DNA of 5,825 nt from Acidobacteriota bacterium (GCA_003224195.1 QHYP01000261.1:1-5825), one strand, 5' to 3'. Positions 1 through 5,496 are shown, counted from the stretch's first letter. Translations and numbers: made by a program. The notes: generated by a model from the sequence alone, not told the origin.

Positions 1-345
1 GCCGGCCTGCTCCTGGTTTGGGACGAGCGGGACCTGCCCTGGGGCACGATCCGCATCCGTGAGCGCGGCAGCCCCGGCACGCACAACGGCGCGAAGTCCG
101 TCGTCAACGCTCTGGGCACGGAAGAATTCGCGCGAGTCCGGCTGGGCGTTGGCCCGGACCATCCGGTCGGCGATTTGGCGGCGTACGTTCTCCGGCCCAT
201 GAAAAAGGCGGAGCTGGAAGTTGCCGCAACGATGATTGAGGAAGCGGCGAATGCGGTCGAATTGATACTGACGCACGGCCTGGCACCGGCCATGAATCGC
301 TTCAATCACCGCAATCCGCCGGCCGCAGGCAATCCTTTGCCGTAG
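1..345 (+). CDS. pth: Peptidyl-tRNA hydrolase, C-terminal part (5' end outside window)
   Basis: Cytosolic enzyme that cleaves the ester bond of peptidyl-tRNAs dropped from stalled ribosomes, releasing tRNA for reuse. The reading frame is open from base 1 and ends at TAG 343-345, leaving 114 residues of a protein usually about 190 long. The visible part carries the family hallmarks: VWDERDLPWG (matching the DxxDLPxG segment with the catalytic-site Asp), then RERGSPGTHNGAKS, the counterpart of the usual GSxGGHNGLKS substrate-binding loop with its His-Asn pair, and later RVRLGVG and HPVGDLAAYVL. The catalytic His near the N terminus lies outside the window. One small oddity is Thr in place of the second Gly of the usual GGHNG. 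The stop codon lies inside a palindromic repeat (342-369), so the repeat may have set the present C terminus (GNPLP). It lies 132 nt upstream of rpsF on the same strand, a common pairing in bacteria. Confidence 0.95.
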   Translation, partial: AGLLLVWDERDLPWGTIRIRERGSPGTHNGAKSVVNALGTEEFARVRLGVGPDHPVGDLAAYVLRPMKKAELEVAATMIEEAANAVELILTHGLAPAMNRFNHRNPPAAGNPLP

Positions 346-369
346 GGGCGCGGCATGCTGCGCCCGTAC
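342..369. repeat. Palindromic repeat, copy A (imperfect 14-bp arms)
   Basis: A 28-bp near-palindrome: left arm GTAGGGGCGCGGCA, right arm TGCTGCGCCCGTAC. Twelve of 14 pairs match; the exceptions are G345/G366 and G352/T359, which would be a G-U wobble in RNA. It has the same length and outer bases as the repeat at 3476-3503 (20 of 28 positions identical), and several differences are compensatory. Its TAG at 343-345 is the stop codon of pth. It probably belongs to a REP-like family of dispersed intergenic palindromes. It has no trailing T-run, so it is not a classic intrinsic terminator, although the mRNA hairpin could protect the pth 3' end. Confidence 0.75.
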
Positions 370-406
370 AAGGTTTTGCGGAGTGCGCTTTATTCGCGAT
401 CGAAGA

Positions 407-423
407 TTCCGGCTTTGCCGGAA
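407..423 (+). promoter_or_regulatory. Hairpin in the rpsF leader
   Basis: A perfect 7-bp inverted repeat, TTCCGGC and GCCGGAA, with a TTT loop. It lies 54 nt before the rpsF start and just 5' of a second hairpin at 432-452. It has no downstream T-run, so an attenuator is not evident. It is likely part of a structured 5' leader of the ribosomal-protein operon; its function is inferred only from position. Confidence 0.4.
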
Positions 424-431
424 AGAGACTG

Positions 432-452
432 ACTGCGCTCCGGATGCGCGGT
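432..452 (+). promoter_or_regulatory. Candidate S6:S18 autoregulatory leader hairpin
   Basis: ACTGCGC (432-438) can pair with GCGCGGT (446-452), seven pairs with one G-U, closing a 7-nt loop TCCGGAT that exposes a CCG triplet. The hairpin ends 25 nt before the rpsF ATG and just ahead of its ribosome-binding site. In many bacteria the S6:S18 complex represses its own operon by binding a leader hairpin with a conserved single-stranded CCG that mimics its 16S rRNA site. Here position, operon content and CCG fit that scheme, but in the described motif the CCG sits in a bulge, so the match is partial. Confidence 0.3.
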
Positions 453-477
453 GCAAAAGAAGGGAATCGAGGTACTC

Positions 478-876
478 ATGGAAGAACGTCTATACGATCT
501 GATCTTCATCTGCCGGCCCGCGACGCCGGAGGAGGAGATCAAGAAAATCATCACCGCGCTCGAGCACACCTGCGCCGAGAAGGGCGGCAAGATCGAAAAA
601 GTCGAGCAGTGGGGCACGCGCAAGCTCGCCTACCGCGTGGCCAAGCACCGCGAAGGCATGTATGTGTATTTCCAGATCAAAACCACGCACGGCGAGTTGA
701 TCTCCGAGCTCGAGCGGCGCCTCCGCGTGCAGGACGCGGTGATCAAATATCTGACGATCCGTTTGGATGAAGACCTGAAGCGGCAGCAGAAACTCACCCG
801 CCGCCGCGACAAGCGCGCCGGCCGGCGTTCGCGGCGCCAGGCGGCTGCCGGCGAGCACGCCGCCGCGGCAAGTTGA
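478..876 (+). CDS. rpsF: Small ribosomal subunit protein bS6
   Basis: Component of the 30S platform that binds 16S rRNA as a heterodimer with bS18. The 132-residue product begins MEERLYDLIFICRP, the first strand of the S6 ferredoxin-like fold. It contains the signature WGTRKLAYRVAKHREGMYVYF at about residues 45-65 and VIKYLTIRLDED at about 89-99, where the usual domain ends. The ATG at 478 is preferred because GAGG (469-472) stands 5 nt upstream and the protein then begins at the family's normal N terminus. A GTG at 451 would add nine residues but lies in the leader hairpin and lacks a convincing ribosome-binding site. Residues 100-132 form an Arg/Lys-rich then Ala-rich tail, probably disordered and rRNA-binding. 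It is the first gene of the rpsF-rpsR-rplI operon, 61 nt before rpsR. Confidence 0.95.
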   Translation: MEERLYDLIFICRPATPEEEIKKIITALEHTCAEKGGKIEKVEQWGTRKLAYRVAKHREGMYVYFQIKTTHGELISELERRLRVQDAVIKYLTIRLDEDLKRQQKLTRRRDKRAGRRSRRQAAAGEHAAAAS

Positions 877-937
877 ACATCTTGCTGCTCGGACGCTGCA
901 TCGAAAAATCTAGGAAAGGGAAGAGAGGTAAAACCCG

Positions 938-1312
938 ATGCCGGACGAACAAAATCCACAGCCACAGAGCGGTGGTGGTGCTCCTCCGCGCCGTGAAGGC
1001 GGAGGCGGCGGACGCCGCGAAGGCGGGCCGGGCGGAGGTCCTGGCGGGCCGCGGCGCGGCAAGCGCCAGTATTTTCGTAAGAAGAAAGTGTGCAAGTTCT
1101 GCGTCGAGAAGATCGACTTTATCGACTACAAAAGGCCCGAGCTTCTGGCGCCCTTCGTTCAGGACAAGGGCAAAATCCTGCCGCGCCGCATGACCGGCAC
1201 GTGCTCGCGCCACCAACGCTGGCTCGGCGTGGCCATCAAGCGCGCGCGCAACATTGCGCTCATGCCGTTCGCCACCGCCGCCGACCCGACGCCCGTCCAG
1301 CGGCCGCACTGA
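938..1312 (+). CDS. rpsR: Small ribosomal subunit protein bS18 with Gly/Arg-rich N-terminal extension
   Basis: Partner of bS6 on the 30S platform. GAGG (925-928) stands 9 nt before the ATG. The 124-residue product is longer than the usual 75-90. Residues 10-42 are almost entirely Gly, Arg and Pro, a low-complexity extension. The S18 core starts at RQYFRKKKVCKFC and includes IDFIDYKRPELLAPFV and KILPRRMTGTCSRHQRWL (helix-turn-helix contacting rRNA), then AIKRARNIALMPF. Cys52, Cys55, Cys89 and His92 give a CxxC...CxxH set typical of the zinc-binding (C+) form of S18, so a bound zinc ion is likely. After the core a short tail ends PVQRPH. The gene lies 61 nt after rpsF and 32 nt before rplI, so it is almost certainly cotranscribed with both. 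No ssb or priB lies between rpsF and rpsR, unlike in Bacillus or E. coli. Confidence 0.95.
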   Translation: MPDEQNPQPQSGGGAPPRREGGGGGRREGGPGGGPGGPRRGKRQYFRKKKVCKFCVEKIDFIDYKRPELLAPFVQDKGKILPRRMTGTCSRHQRWLGVAIKRARNIALMPFATAADPTPVQRPH

Positions 1313-1344
1313 CGCGTAGCGCCAAAGACCCGGAGGAAGCTTCC

Positions 1345-1791
1345 ATGGAGATTATTCTTAAAGAGGACGTCGAAAAGTTGGGCAACCGCGGCGAAGTCGT
1401 GACCGTCGCCCCGGGCTACGCCCGCAATTTTCTCTTGCCGCGCAAGCTGGCCATCGAAGCTACGCCCGGCAACATGAAGCAGCTTGAGCGCATTCGCGGA
1501 GCCCTGGCGAAGCGAACTGCCACCGAGCATGCCGCCGCCGAAAAGCAAACCGAGCTCCTGAATGCCGTTTTGGTCAAGTTTACACGCAAGACCGGTGAGA
1601 AGGACCAGCTGTTTGGCTCGGTCACGTCGGCGGACATCGCCGAAGCGCTGGCCGCGCAGGGCTTCCAGATCGACAAGCGCCAGATTCAGATTCCCGATCC
1701 CATCAAAACGCTCGGCGAGCATTCCGTTACCGTGAAGGTCTTCCGCGACGTCGCCGCCACCGTCAAAGCCATCGTCGAAAAAGAATCCTAG
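1345..1791 (+). CDS. rplI: Large ribosomal subunit protein bL9
   Basis: Binds 23S rRNA near the base of the L1 stalk and helps maintain reading frame and 70S spacing. The product has 148 residues, a standard length. The N-terminal rRNA-binding domain (1 to about 46) has MEIILKEDVEKLGNRGEV and the signature GYARNFLLPRKLAIEAT (24-40). A long connecting helix follows (about 41-74). The C-terminal domain (about 75-148) has the typical DQLFGSVTSADIAEAL and ends KAIVEKES. The start is decided by a strong GGAGGA (1332-1337) 7 nt before ATG 1345; an in-frame extension upstream would overlap rpsR and does not resemble L9. It is the last gene of the ribosomal-protein operon. Downstream lies a 256-nt spacer with a palindrome and a separate dnaB promoter, so the operon may end here or read through weakly. 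Confidence 0.96.
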   Translation: MEIILKEDVEKLGNRGEVVTVAPGYARNFLLPRKLAIEATPGNMKQLERIRGALAKRTATEHAAAEKQTELLNAVLVKFTRKTGEKDQLFGSVTSADIAEALAAQGFQIDKRQIQIPDPIKTLGEHSVTVKVFRDVAATVKAIVEKES

Positions 1792-1806
1792 CTCTCTCGG
1801 AATAAA

Positions 1807-1867
1807 CGAAGCCTCTGTAGGGGCACGATATATCGTGCCCCAGCGTCAACTCAGCTTCGCGGGTTTT
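1807..1867 (+). terminator. Possible transcription end of the ribosomal-protein operon
   Basis: CGAAGC (1807-1812) and GCTTCG (1854-1859) can form an outer stem enclosing the palindrome hairpin at 1820-1841, and CGGG plus a run of four T (1864-1867) follows. The arrangement starts 15 nt after the rplI stop, where an operon end is expected. The long internal span and short T-run make it an imperfect intrinsic terminator. Confidence 0.25.
1816..1841. repeat. Palindromic repeat, copy B
   Basis: The core is a perfect 22-bp palindrome (1820-1841) with arms GGGGCACGATA and TATCGTGCCCC. The 26 bases 1816-1841 are identical to 3475-3500, but the right outer flank is AGCG rather than TACA, so the outer pairs are lost. 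In RNA it would fold as a 9-bp GC-rich stem with a UAUA loop. It sits between rplI and dnaB and is probably REP-like. Confidence 0.8.
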
Positions 1868-1983
1868 CCACCGTTCTGAAATCTTCCACAGCCTTGTCGG
1901 ATTGACGCGCGCTGCCCTTTCTTCCATCATTCCGCCGGTTCGGTGAGATCAAACGGCAACTCGAACATCAGGCAAACAGGCTC

Positions 1984-2012
1984 TTGCGCCCTGACCGCCG
2001 GAGTGTTATAAC
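1984..2012 (+). promoter_or_regulatory. Predicted sigma70-type promoter of dnaB
   Basis: A -35 box TTGCGC (1984-1989) and a -10 box TATAAC (2007-2012) are separated by exactly 17 nt. The -10 matches consensus at five of six positions and the -35 at three of six. The transcription start would fall near 2019, giving a 5' UTR of about 29 nt before the dnaB ATG. This suggests dnaB can be transcribed independently of the ribosomal-protein genes. Confidence 0.5.
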
Positions 2013-2047
2013 TGGCGAAGAAAAAGCGAATAGACCTCACACTCTCT

Positions 2048-3418
2048 ATGCCGAACGAAACCACTCTCGAACGTCCCCTCCCGCAGCATCTGGACGCGGA
2101 GCGCTCCATCCTTGGCGCCATCCTGCTGGACAATCAAGCGCTCAACGCCGCCATCGAAAACCTCCGGCCCGAGGATTTCTTCTTCGATCCGCATCGCCGC
2201 GTCTTTCAGCAGATGGTCGCCTTGGGGGAAACCCAGCAGGCCATTGACCTCGTGACGCTCAACGACGCGCTCGACCGCCGCGGCGAGCTCGAATCCTGCG
2301 GTGGCACGCCTTACCTCGCCTCGCTCGTGGACGGTGTGCCGCGTTCCGCCAACATCGAGCATTACGTCCGCATCGTCAAAGAGAAGGCGCTCCTTCGCAA
2401 CTTGATTCACGCCACTCACGCCATCCAGGAGCGCGCCTTTGAAGGCGAGGAGGGCGCCGACGGCATCCTCGACGGCGCCGAATCTTCGATCTTCGCCCTC
2501 GCCGAAGACCGTATCCGCGTCGGTCTCGTCTCGATGAAGGAAATCGTCCACGCCAACTTCGAGCGCCTGGAAAAAATCTTTCGCGAGGGCAAGAGCATCA
2601 CCGGCGCATCCACCGGCTACGGCGAGCTCGACAAGCTGACCTCGGGCCTTCAGCCCTCCGAGCTGATTATCCTCGCCGCCCGCCCCTCGCAAGGGAAGAC
2701 CGCCCTGGCTCTCAACTTCGCCGAAAATATCGGCGTCCGCGCCGGGCTTCCCGTGGCCATCTTCAGCCTGGAAATGTCCAAAGAATCGCTCCTTCAGCGT
2801 TTGGTGGCATCCGTCGCGCAGATTGACGCCCACAAATTCCGCACCGGCCATCTCGGCCGCGAGGATTGGCGCCGCATGACCGAGGCGCTCGGGCAAATCG
2901 CCTCGGCGCCGCTGTGGATCGACGATGCCAGCTCGCTGACCGTCGTCGAAATCGGCGCCAAGGCCCGCCGGCTGAAAAGAGAAAAGGGCGGCCTCGCGCT
3001 GCTCATTGTGGACTATCTCCAGCTCATCAGCGCCCGCGGCCGCTTCTCGAATCGCAACGAAGAGGTTTCCAGCATCACCCGCGGCCTCAAAGGCCTCGCC
3101 AAAGAGTTGCAGGTCCCCGTCCTCGTTCTCAGCCAGCTCACCCGCGCACCCGAGCGTGACGAGCGCCGCCCGCAGCTCGCCGACCTCCGCGAATCCGGCG
3201 CCATCGAGCAGGACGCCGACGTCGTCATGTTCATCTATCGGCCCAACTTCTTCAAAGTTGATGCTCTGCCCGAAGAGCGCGATCAAGCCGAGCTGCTTGT
3301 CGCCAAGCAGCGCAATGGCCCCACCGACCGCGTCCGCCTCATCTTCAAGAGCCGCCAGACGCGCTTCGAGGAAGCCGCCCCCGATGCCTTCTCGCAGTTC
3401 ATCCCCGACGACGCGTAA
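2048..3418 (+). CDS. dnaB: Replicative DNA helicase DnaB
   Basis: Hexameric ring helicase that unwinds duplex DNA 5' to 3' ahead of the replication fork and recruits primase. The 456-residue product is of normal family length. The N-terminal collar domain spans about 10-110 (LPQHLDAERSILGAILLDN, then DLVTLNDAL). A linker containing GADGILDGAESSIFAL follows, then the RecA-like ATPase domain from about 185. Walker A is ARPSQGKT (211-218, Lys217). The FSLEMS motif places the probable catalytic Glu at 242. Walker B is LLIVDYLQLIS (318-328, Asp322). SQLTRAPERDERRP (362-375) and DLRESGAIEQDADVVMFIYR (379-398) complete the conserved C-terminal motifs. No intein interrupts these sites. The ATG at 2048 gives the usual N terminus, although no clear Shine-Dalgarno precedes it. 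It probably has its own promoter (1984-2012). No strong terminator follows, only a weak 6-bp stem (3426-3448). Confidence 0.97.
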   Translation: MPNETTLERPLPQHLDAERSILGAILLDNQALNAAIENLRPEDFFFDPHRRVFQQMVALGETQQAIDLVTLNDALDRRGELESCGGTPYLASLVDGVPRSANIEHYVRIVKEKALLRNLIHATHAIQERAFEGEEGADGILDGAESSIFALAEDRIRVGLVSMKEIVHANFERLEKIFREGKSITGASTGYGELDKLTSGLQPSELIILAARPSQGKTALALNFAENIGVRAGLPVAIFSLEMSKESLLQRLVASVAQIDAHKFRTGHLGREDWRRMTEALGQIASAPLWIDDASSLTVVEIGAKARRLKREKGGLALLIVDYLQLISARGRFSNRNEEVSSITRGLKGLAKELQVPVLVLSQLTRAPERDERRPQLADLRESGAIEQDADVVMFIYRPNFFKVDALPEERDQAELLVAKQRNGPTDRVRLIFKSRQTRFEEAAPDAFSQFIPDDA

Positions 3419-3474
3419 TCCTCTCCGCTGCATAAGTGCGGCGCAGCGTAAGCCTGGATGCCACAATGTGCTGG

Positions 3475-3504
3475 TGTAGGGGCACGATATATCGTGCCCC
3501 TACA
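3475..3504. repeat. Palindromic repeat, copy C (perfect 30 bp)
   Basis: A perfect 30-bp palindrome with left arm TGTAGGGGCACGATA and right arm TATCGTGCCCCTACA, about 57 nt after the dnaB stop. It is the best-preserved copy of the family in this window. As RNA it would fold into a 13-bp stem with a UAUA loop; there is no T-run after it. It may block 3' exonucleases or mark the dnaB transcript end, and could equally be a selfish REP-type sequence. Confidence 0.85.
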
Positions 3505-3533
3505 ATCACACACAAATTGTTCGAAAAGGAATC

Positions 3534-3562
3534 TTGACGACCAAACGCCGCAGGCCTATTTA
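3534..3562 (+). promoter_or_regulatory. Possible promoter upstream of alr
   Basis: TTGACG (3534-3539, five of six to consensus) lies 17 nt before TATTTA (3557-3562, three of six). If used, transcription would start near 3569 and leave a leader of about 315 nt before alr. The weak -10 and long leader keep this tentative. Confidence 0.25.
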
Positions 3563-3627
3563 CATTGCGCGGCTGTACCCACCGAGCCACACTGTTCTGG
3601 AACGGATGTATCCCGCGCCCCGAGCGC

Positions 3628-3673
3628 GTCATCCCGAGGCCATCGCGTGACGATGGCTGAAGGATCTCAACTT
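3628..3673. repeat. Repeat-like hairpin element
   Basis: The stretch begins CGTCATCCCGAGG and ends TGAAGGATCTCAACTT. It contains a 7-bp stem GCCATCG (3639-3645) and CGATGGC (3651-3657) around a 5-nt loop, and the outer ATCC (3631-3634) can pair with GGAT (3662-3665). The ends resemble a widespread intergenic repeat type that reads like GTCATCCTGAGC...GAAGGATCT in many bacterial genomes, which I recall rather than searched. Only one copy is present here. Confidence 0.4.
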
Positions 3674-3844
3674 CCACTGCTGCCTGGACTTATCCCGCAG
3701 TCCCAAGCTCTTTGCTGTCTCCGTCCTGGTTCGGCTCGCAACCTGCTTCAAGCTCCCCGTGTTGCCTCTCTCGCGGCAGCACGCGCGGTCGCATTCGGCT
3801 CCGCCCGTACGAATGTCGTAAACTTAGTTTCTTTCGGGGAGCGC

Positions 3845-3889
3845 ATGGCTTCGGCGCAGTTGACCGCTATGCGGTCACAATTGAAATGA
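3845..3889 (+). CDS. Possible 14-codon leader peptide coupled to alr
   Basis: An ATG at 3845 follows GGGGA (3836-3840) by 4 nt and opens a 14-residue frame, MASAQLTAMRSQLK, ending at TGA 3887-3889. That stop overlaps the alr ATG (3886-3888) as ATGA, the classic arrangement for translational coupling, and alr itself has no evident Shine-Dalgarno. A perfect inverted repeat (TGACCGC 3861-3867, GCGGTCA 3871-3877) lies inside the short frame. The evidence is positional only and chance is possible. Confidence 0.25.
   Translation: MASAQLTAMRSQLK
3861..3877 (+). promoter_or_regulatory. Inverted repeat just before alr
   Basis: TGACCGC and GCGGTCA form a perfect 7-bp inverted repeat with a TAT spacer, ending 8 nt before the alr ATG. 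It could be an mRNA hairpin affecting initiation or a dimeric regulator site. Nothing in the window identifies a regulator. Confidence 0.3.
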
Positions 3890-5059
3890 ACCGCGTAAAC
3901 TTCATCGGGCGGCCCGTCTGGGCGGAGGTTTCTCTTTCCGCCCTCGAATTCAATCTTCATTCCATCCGCGCCTATGTAAATCCGCCCGGGGAGAAGCGCA
4001 AAGCCCCGCGTAAAATCCTCTCTATCGTCAAAGGCAATGGCTACGGCCACGGCGGGCCGCAAGTCGCCAAAGCCCTGGAGAAGGCTGGCTCGGAGTGGTT
4101 CGGCGTCACCTGCACCGCCGAAGGCACGGAAGTCCGCAAAGCCGGTGTCCGCCGCCCGATTCTCGTTCTTACCGGCTTCTGGCCCGGCGAAGAGAAGCGT
4201 CTCTTCGACTACCACTTGACGCCGGCCATCACGCGCTGCGAACAGCTCGCGCTCTTGGAACAAGCCGCCTCCCGCCGCCGCGCCAAGCGGGCCTCCGTTC
4301 CATTCCACCTGAAAATCGACTCCGGGATGAACCGCCTGGGCATCGCGCCCGCCGACGTGGACTGTTTCGCGCGGCACCTAGCCAAGTCTCCGCATCTCCG
4401 CCTCGATGGCGTCTTTACGCACTTCGCTTCTTCGGAAGTCTTCGAGCCGGTGCCACACGGCGCGCTTCTACGCCGCCCTCGATCGCCTCCGCGCGCTCGG
4501 CATCGACCCGGGAATCATCCATCTCGCCAATAGCGCCGCCATCGCCACGCGCCCCGAATCCTGGGCGGACATGGTGCGCCCCGGCGCTTTGCTCTACGGC
4601 TATCATCCCGGTTACGACCCGGCCGAGCGCCGCGCCGAAATCGAAGCCCGTCTGCCGCTCAAGCCCGTGATGAGCCTGCGCACTCGCGTCATCGGCCTGC
4701 GCGCCGTCCCTCCCGGCGAAGGCGTCGGCTACAACGCCAAATTCGTCCCCAAGCGCCCCTCGCGCATCGCCGTTCTGGCCGCCGGCTACGGCGACGGTCT
4801 CCACCGCTCGCTCGGCAACCGCGGCAGCGTCCTCCTTCGCGGCAAGCTCGCCCCGATTGTCGGCATCATCTCCATGGACGTCACCATGGTCGACGTCACC
4901 GACATTCCCGGTGTTGCAGAGGGCGATGTCGCCACGATCTACGGCACCGACGGTTTGCACTCTCACCCCGCCCACCTCGTCGCTCGCTCCATCGGCACCG
5001 TCACCTCCGACCTCCTCTGTGCCATCTCCTCCCGCGTCCCCCGCCTCTACCTCCCCTGA
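3886..5059 (+). pseudogene. alr: Alanine racemase, interrupted by a frameshift
   Basis: PLP enzyme converting L-alanine to D-alanine for peptidoglycan. The first part (from ATG 3886, stop at 4531-4533 after the frame is lost) has RPVWAEVSLSAL, the PLP lysine in SIVKGNGYGHG (Lys49, Tyr53), FHLKIDSGMNRLGI (Lys143 and Arg150, spaced like the active-site pair of characterised racemases) and GVFTHFASSEVFE. Homology then continues in the next frame, open to TGA 5057-5059: TARFYAALDRLRALGIDPG, HLANSAAI, MVRPGALLYGYHPG, the second catalytic Tyr in GVGYNAKF (codon 4730-4732), AAGYGDGLHRSLGNRG and IISMDVTMVDVTD. The break lies between about 4447 and 4465. Joined, the parts give about 390 residues, normal for Alr. 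All recognisable active-site residues survive, so a sequencing or assembly error or a very recent mutation is as likely as true decay. A downstream-frame ATG at 4406 could only give a C-terminal fragment. ATG 3886 is chosen because the protein then starts nine residues before the conserved VWAEV. Confidence 0.85.
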
Positions 5060-5496
5060 CCCCGCCCCGCATCAGCCGTCTTTCCCTGGGCTAGGGTCAC
5101 CGCTTGCGGCAAGACCATCTCCAGTTCCGAACCCGTTGCCATGTAGAAATGGTGGCTCCGCGCAAGCAGCACAAGCGAGACAACGCCCCCGGCGACAAGG
5201 CCTACCGTACTCCCGATAGCTATGCCTTTCGGCGTGCTCGTAGTCATCGTCATCCCGGCGAAGTTGGTCGTTTGCGTGGTGTGTGCGGCGGCGCCGATCG
5301 CCGTGCCGAGACCTAAGCCAATCAGCGGCGCAACGACCACGCCGGCTTTCGTGCCCGTGCCCGGATTGATCCTCGCTGTGCCTTCTTCGCTCTCGATGGT
5401 CATCGGGCCGCCGATGTTGGCCACGTACCCGTCGGGGAAGATGATCGCAACGGAAGCTGGAGACAAAGCCGTGAAGAGCCTCCTTTCGCTTCGCAA
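5047..5496 (-). CDS. Hypothetical glycine-zipper membrane protein, TrbI-like C-terminal region, probably N-truncated
   Basis: I do not recognise a named gene. Starting at TTG 5496, with GGGAG 8 nt upstream, the product has 149 residues; the frame stays open 32 codons further to a stop at 5593-5595 without an ATG or GTG. Visible parts: VAIIFPDGYVANIGG (about 17-30), a charged stretch TIESEEGTARINPGTGTK, a Gly/Ala-rich hydrophobic segment (about 51-71), a Thr-rich linker, a second Gly-rich hydrophobic segment (about 91-113), then GSELEMVLPQAVTL (122-135). This order (FPDGY strand, two glycine zippers, GxxLEMVL ending) recalls TrbI/VirB10-like hypothetical proteins of Acidobacteria, which normally have about 150 more residues at the N terminus. 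No room exists for them before the divergent gene at 5629, so this may be a remnant. It converges on alr with a 13-nt tail overlap. The opposite strand also has open frames but no recognisable protein. Confidence 0.45.
   Translation of the reverse strand: MRSERRLFTALSPASVAIIFPDGYVANIGGPMTIESEEGTARINPGTGTKAGVVVAPLIGLGLGTAIGAAAHTTQTTNFAGMTMTTSTPKGIAIGSTVGLVAGGVVSLVLLARSHHFYMATGSELEMVLPQAVTLAQGKTADAGRGQGR

Larger units (their letters stand above)
3419..3885. other. 467-nt spacer between dnaB and alr, no convincing protein gene
   Basis: In order: a weak stem after dnaB (CGCTGC 3426-3431 with GCAGCG 3443-3448, no T-run), the perfect palindrome copy C (3475-3504), a possible promoter (3534-3562), a repeat-like hairpin element (3628-3673), an unremarkable stretch, and a possible 14-codon leader peptide with an inverted repeat directly before alr. 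Open frames crossing this spacer run through the palindrome and have compositions unlike a real protein, so I treat it as non-coding. Confidence 0.7.

Noticed and set aside
451..477. GTG 451 as the rpsF start
   Set aside because: It adds nine residues not typical of S6, lies in the leader hairpin, and lacks the GAGG that precedes ATG 478.
1090..1344. An extended rplI starting at 1090 inside rpsR
   Set aside because: The extension is rpsR read in another frame; L9 clearly starts at 1345 after a strong ribosome-binding site.
2006..3466. A 486-codon open frame on the minus strand across dnaB
   Set aside because: It is antisense to an unmistakable DnaB and produced by GC-rich codon bias; its translation shows no recognisable domain and it extends through the dnaB promoter.
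342..3504. CRISPR array reading of the three similar repeats
   Set aside because: Only three copies more than 1 kb apart, each palindromic and beside a different gene, with no regular spacers.
3712..3885. An N-terminal extension of alr from ATG 3712
   Set aside because: The added 58 residues are unlike any racemase N terminus; ATG 3886 places the conserved VWAEV at its usual distance from the start.
3458..3889. A 143-codon plus-strand frame covering the dnaB-alr spacer
   Set aside because: It runs through palindrome copy C and the hairpin element and resembles no protein; only its last 14 codons, with their own ribosome-binding site, are kept as a possible leader peptide.
4426..4475. Programmed ribosomal frameshifting in alr
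   Set aside because: No slippery heptamer or obvious stimulatory structure is seen, and the family is not known to use it; a mutation or sequence error is simpler.
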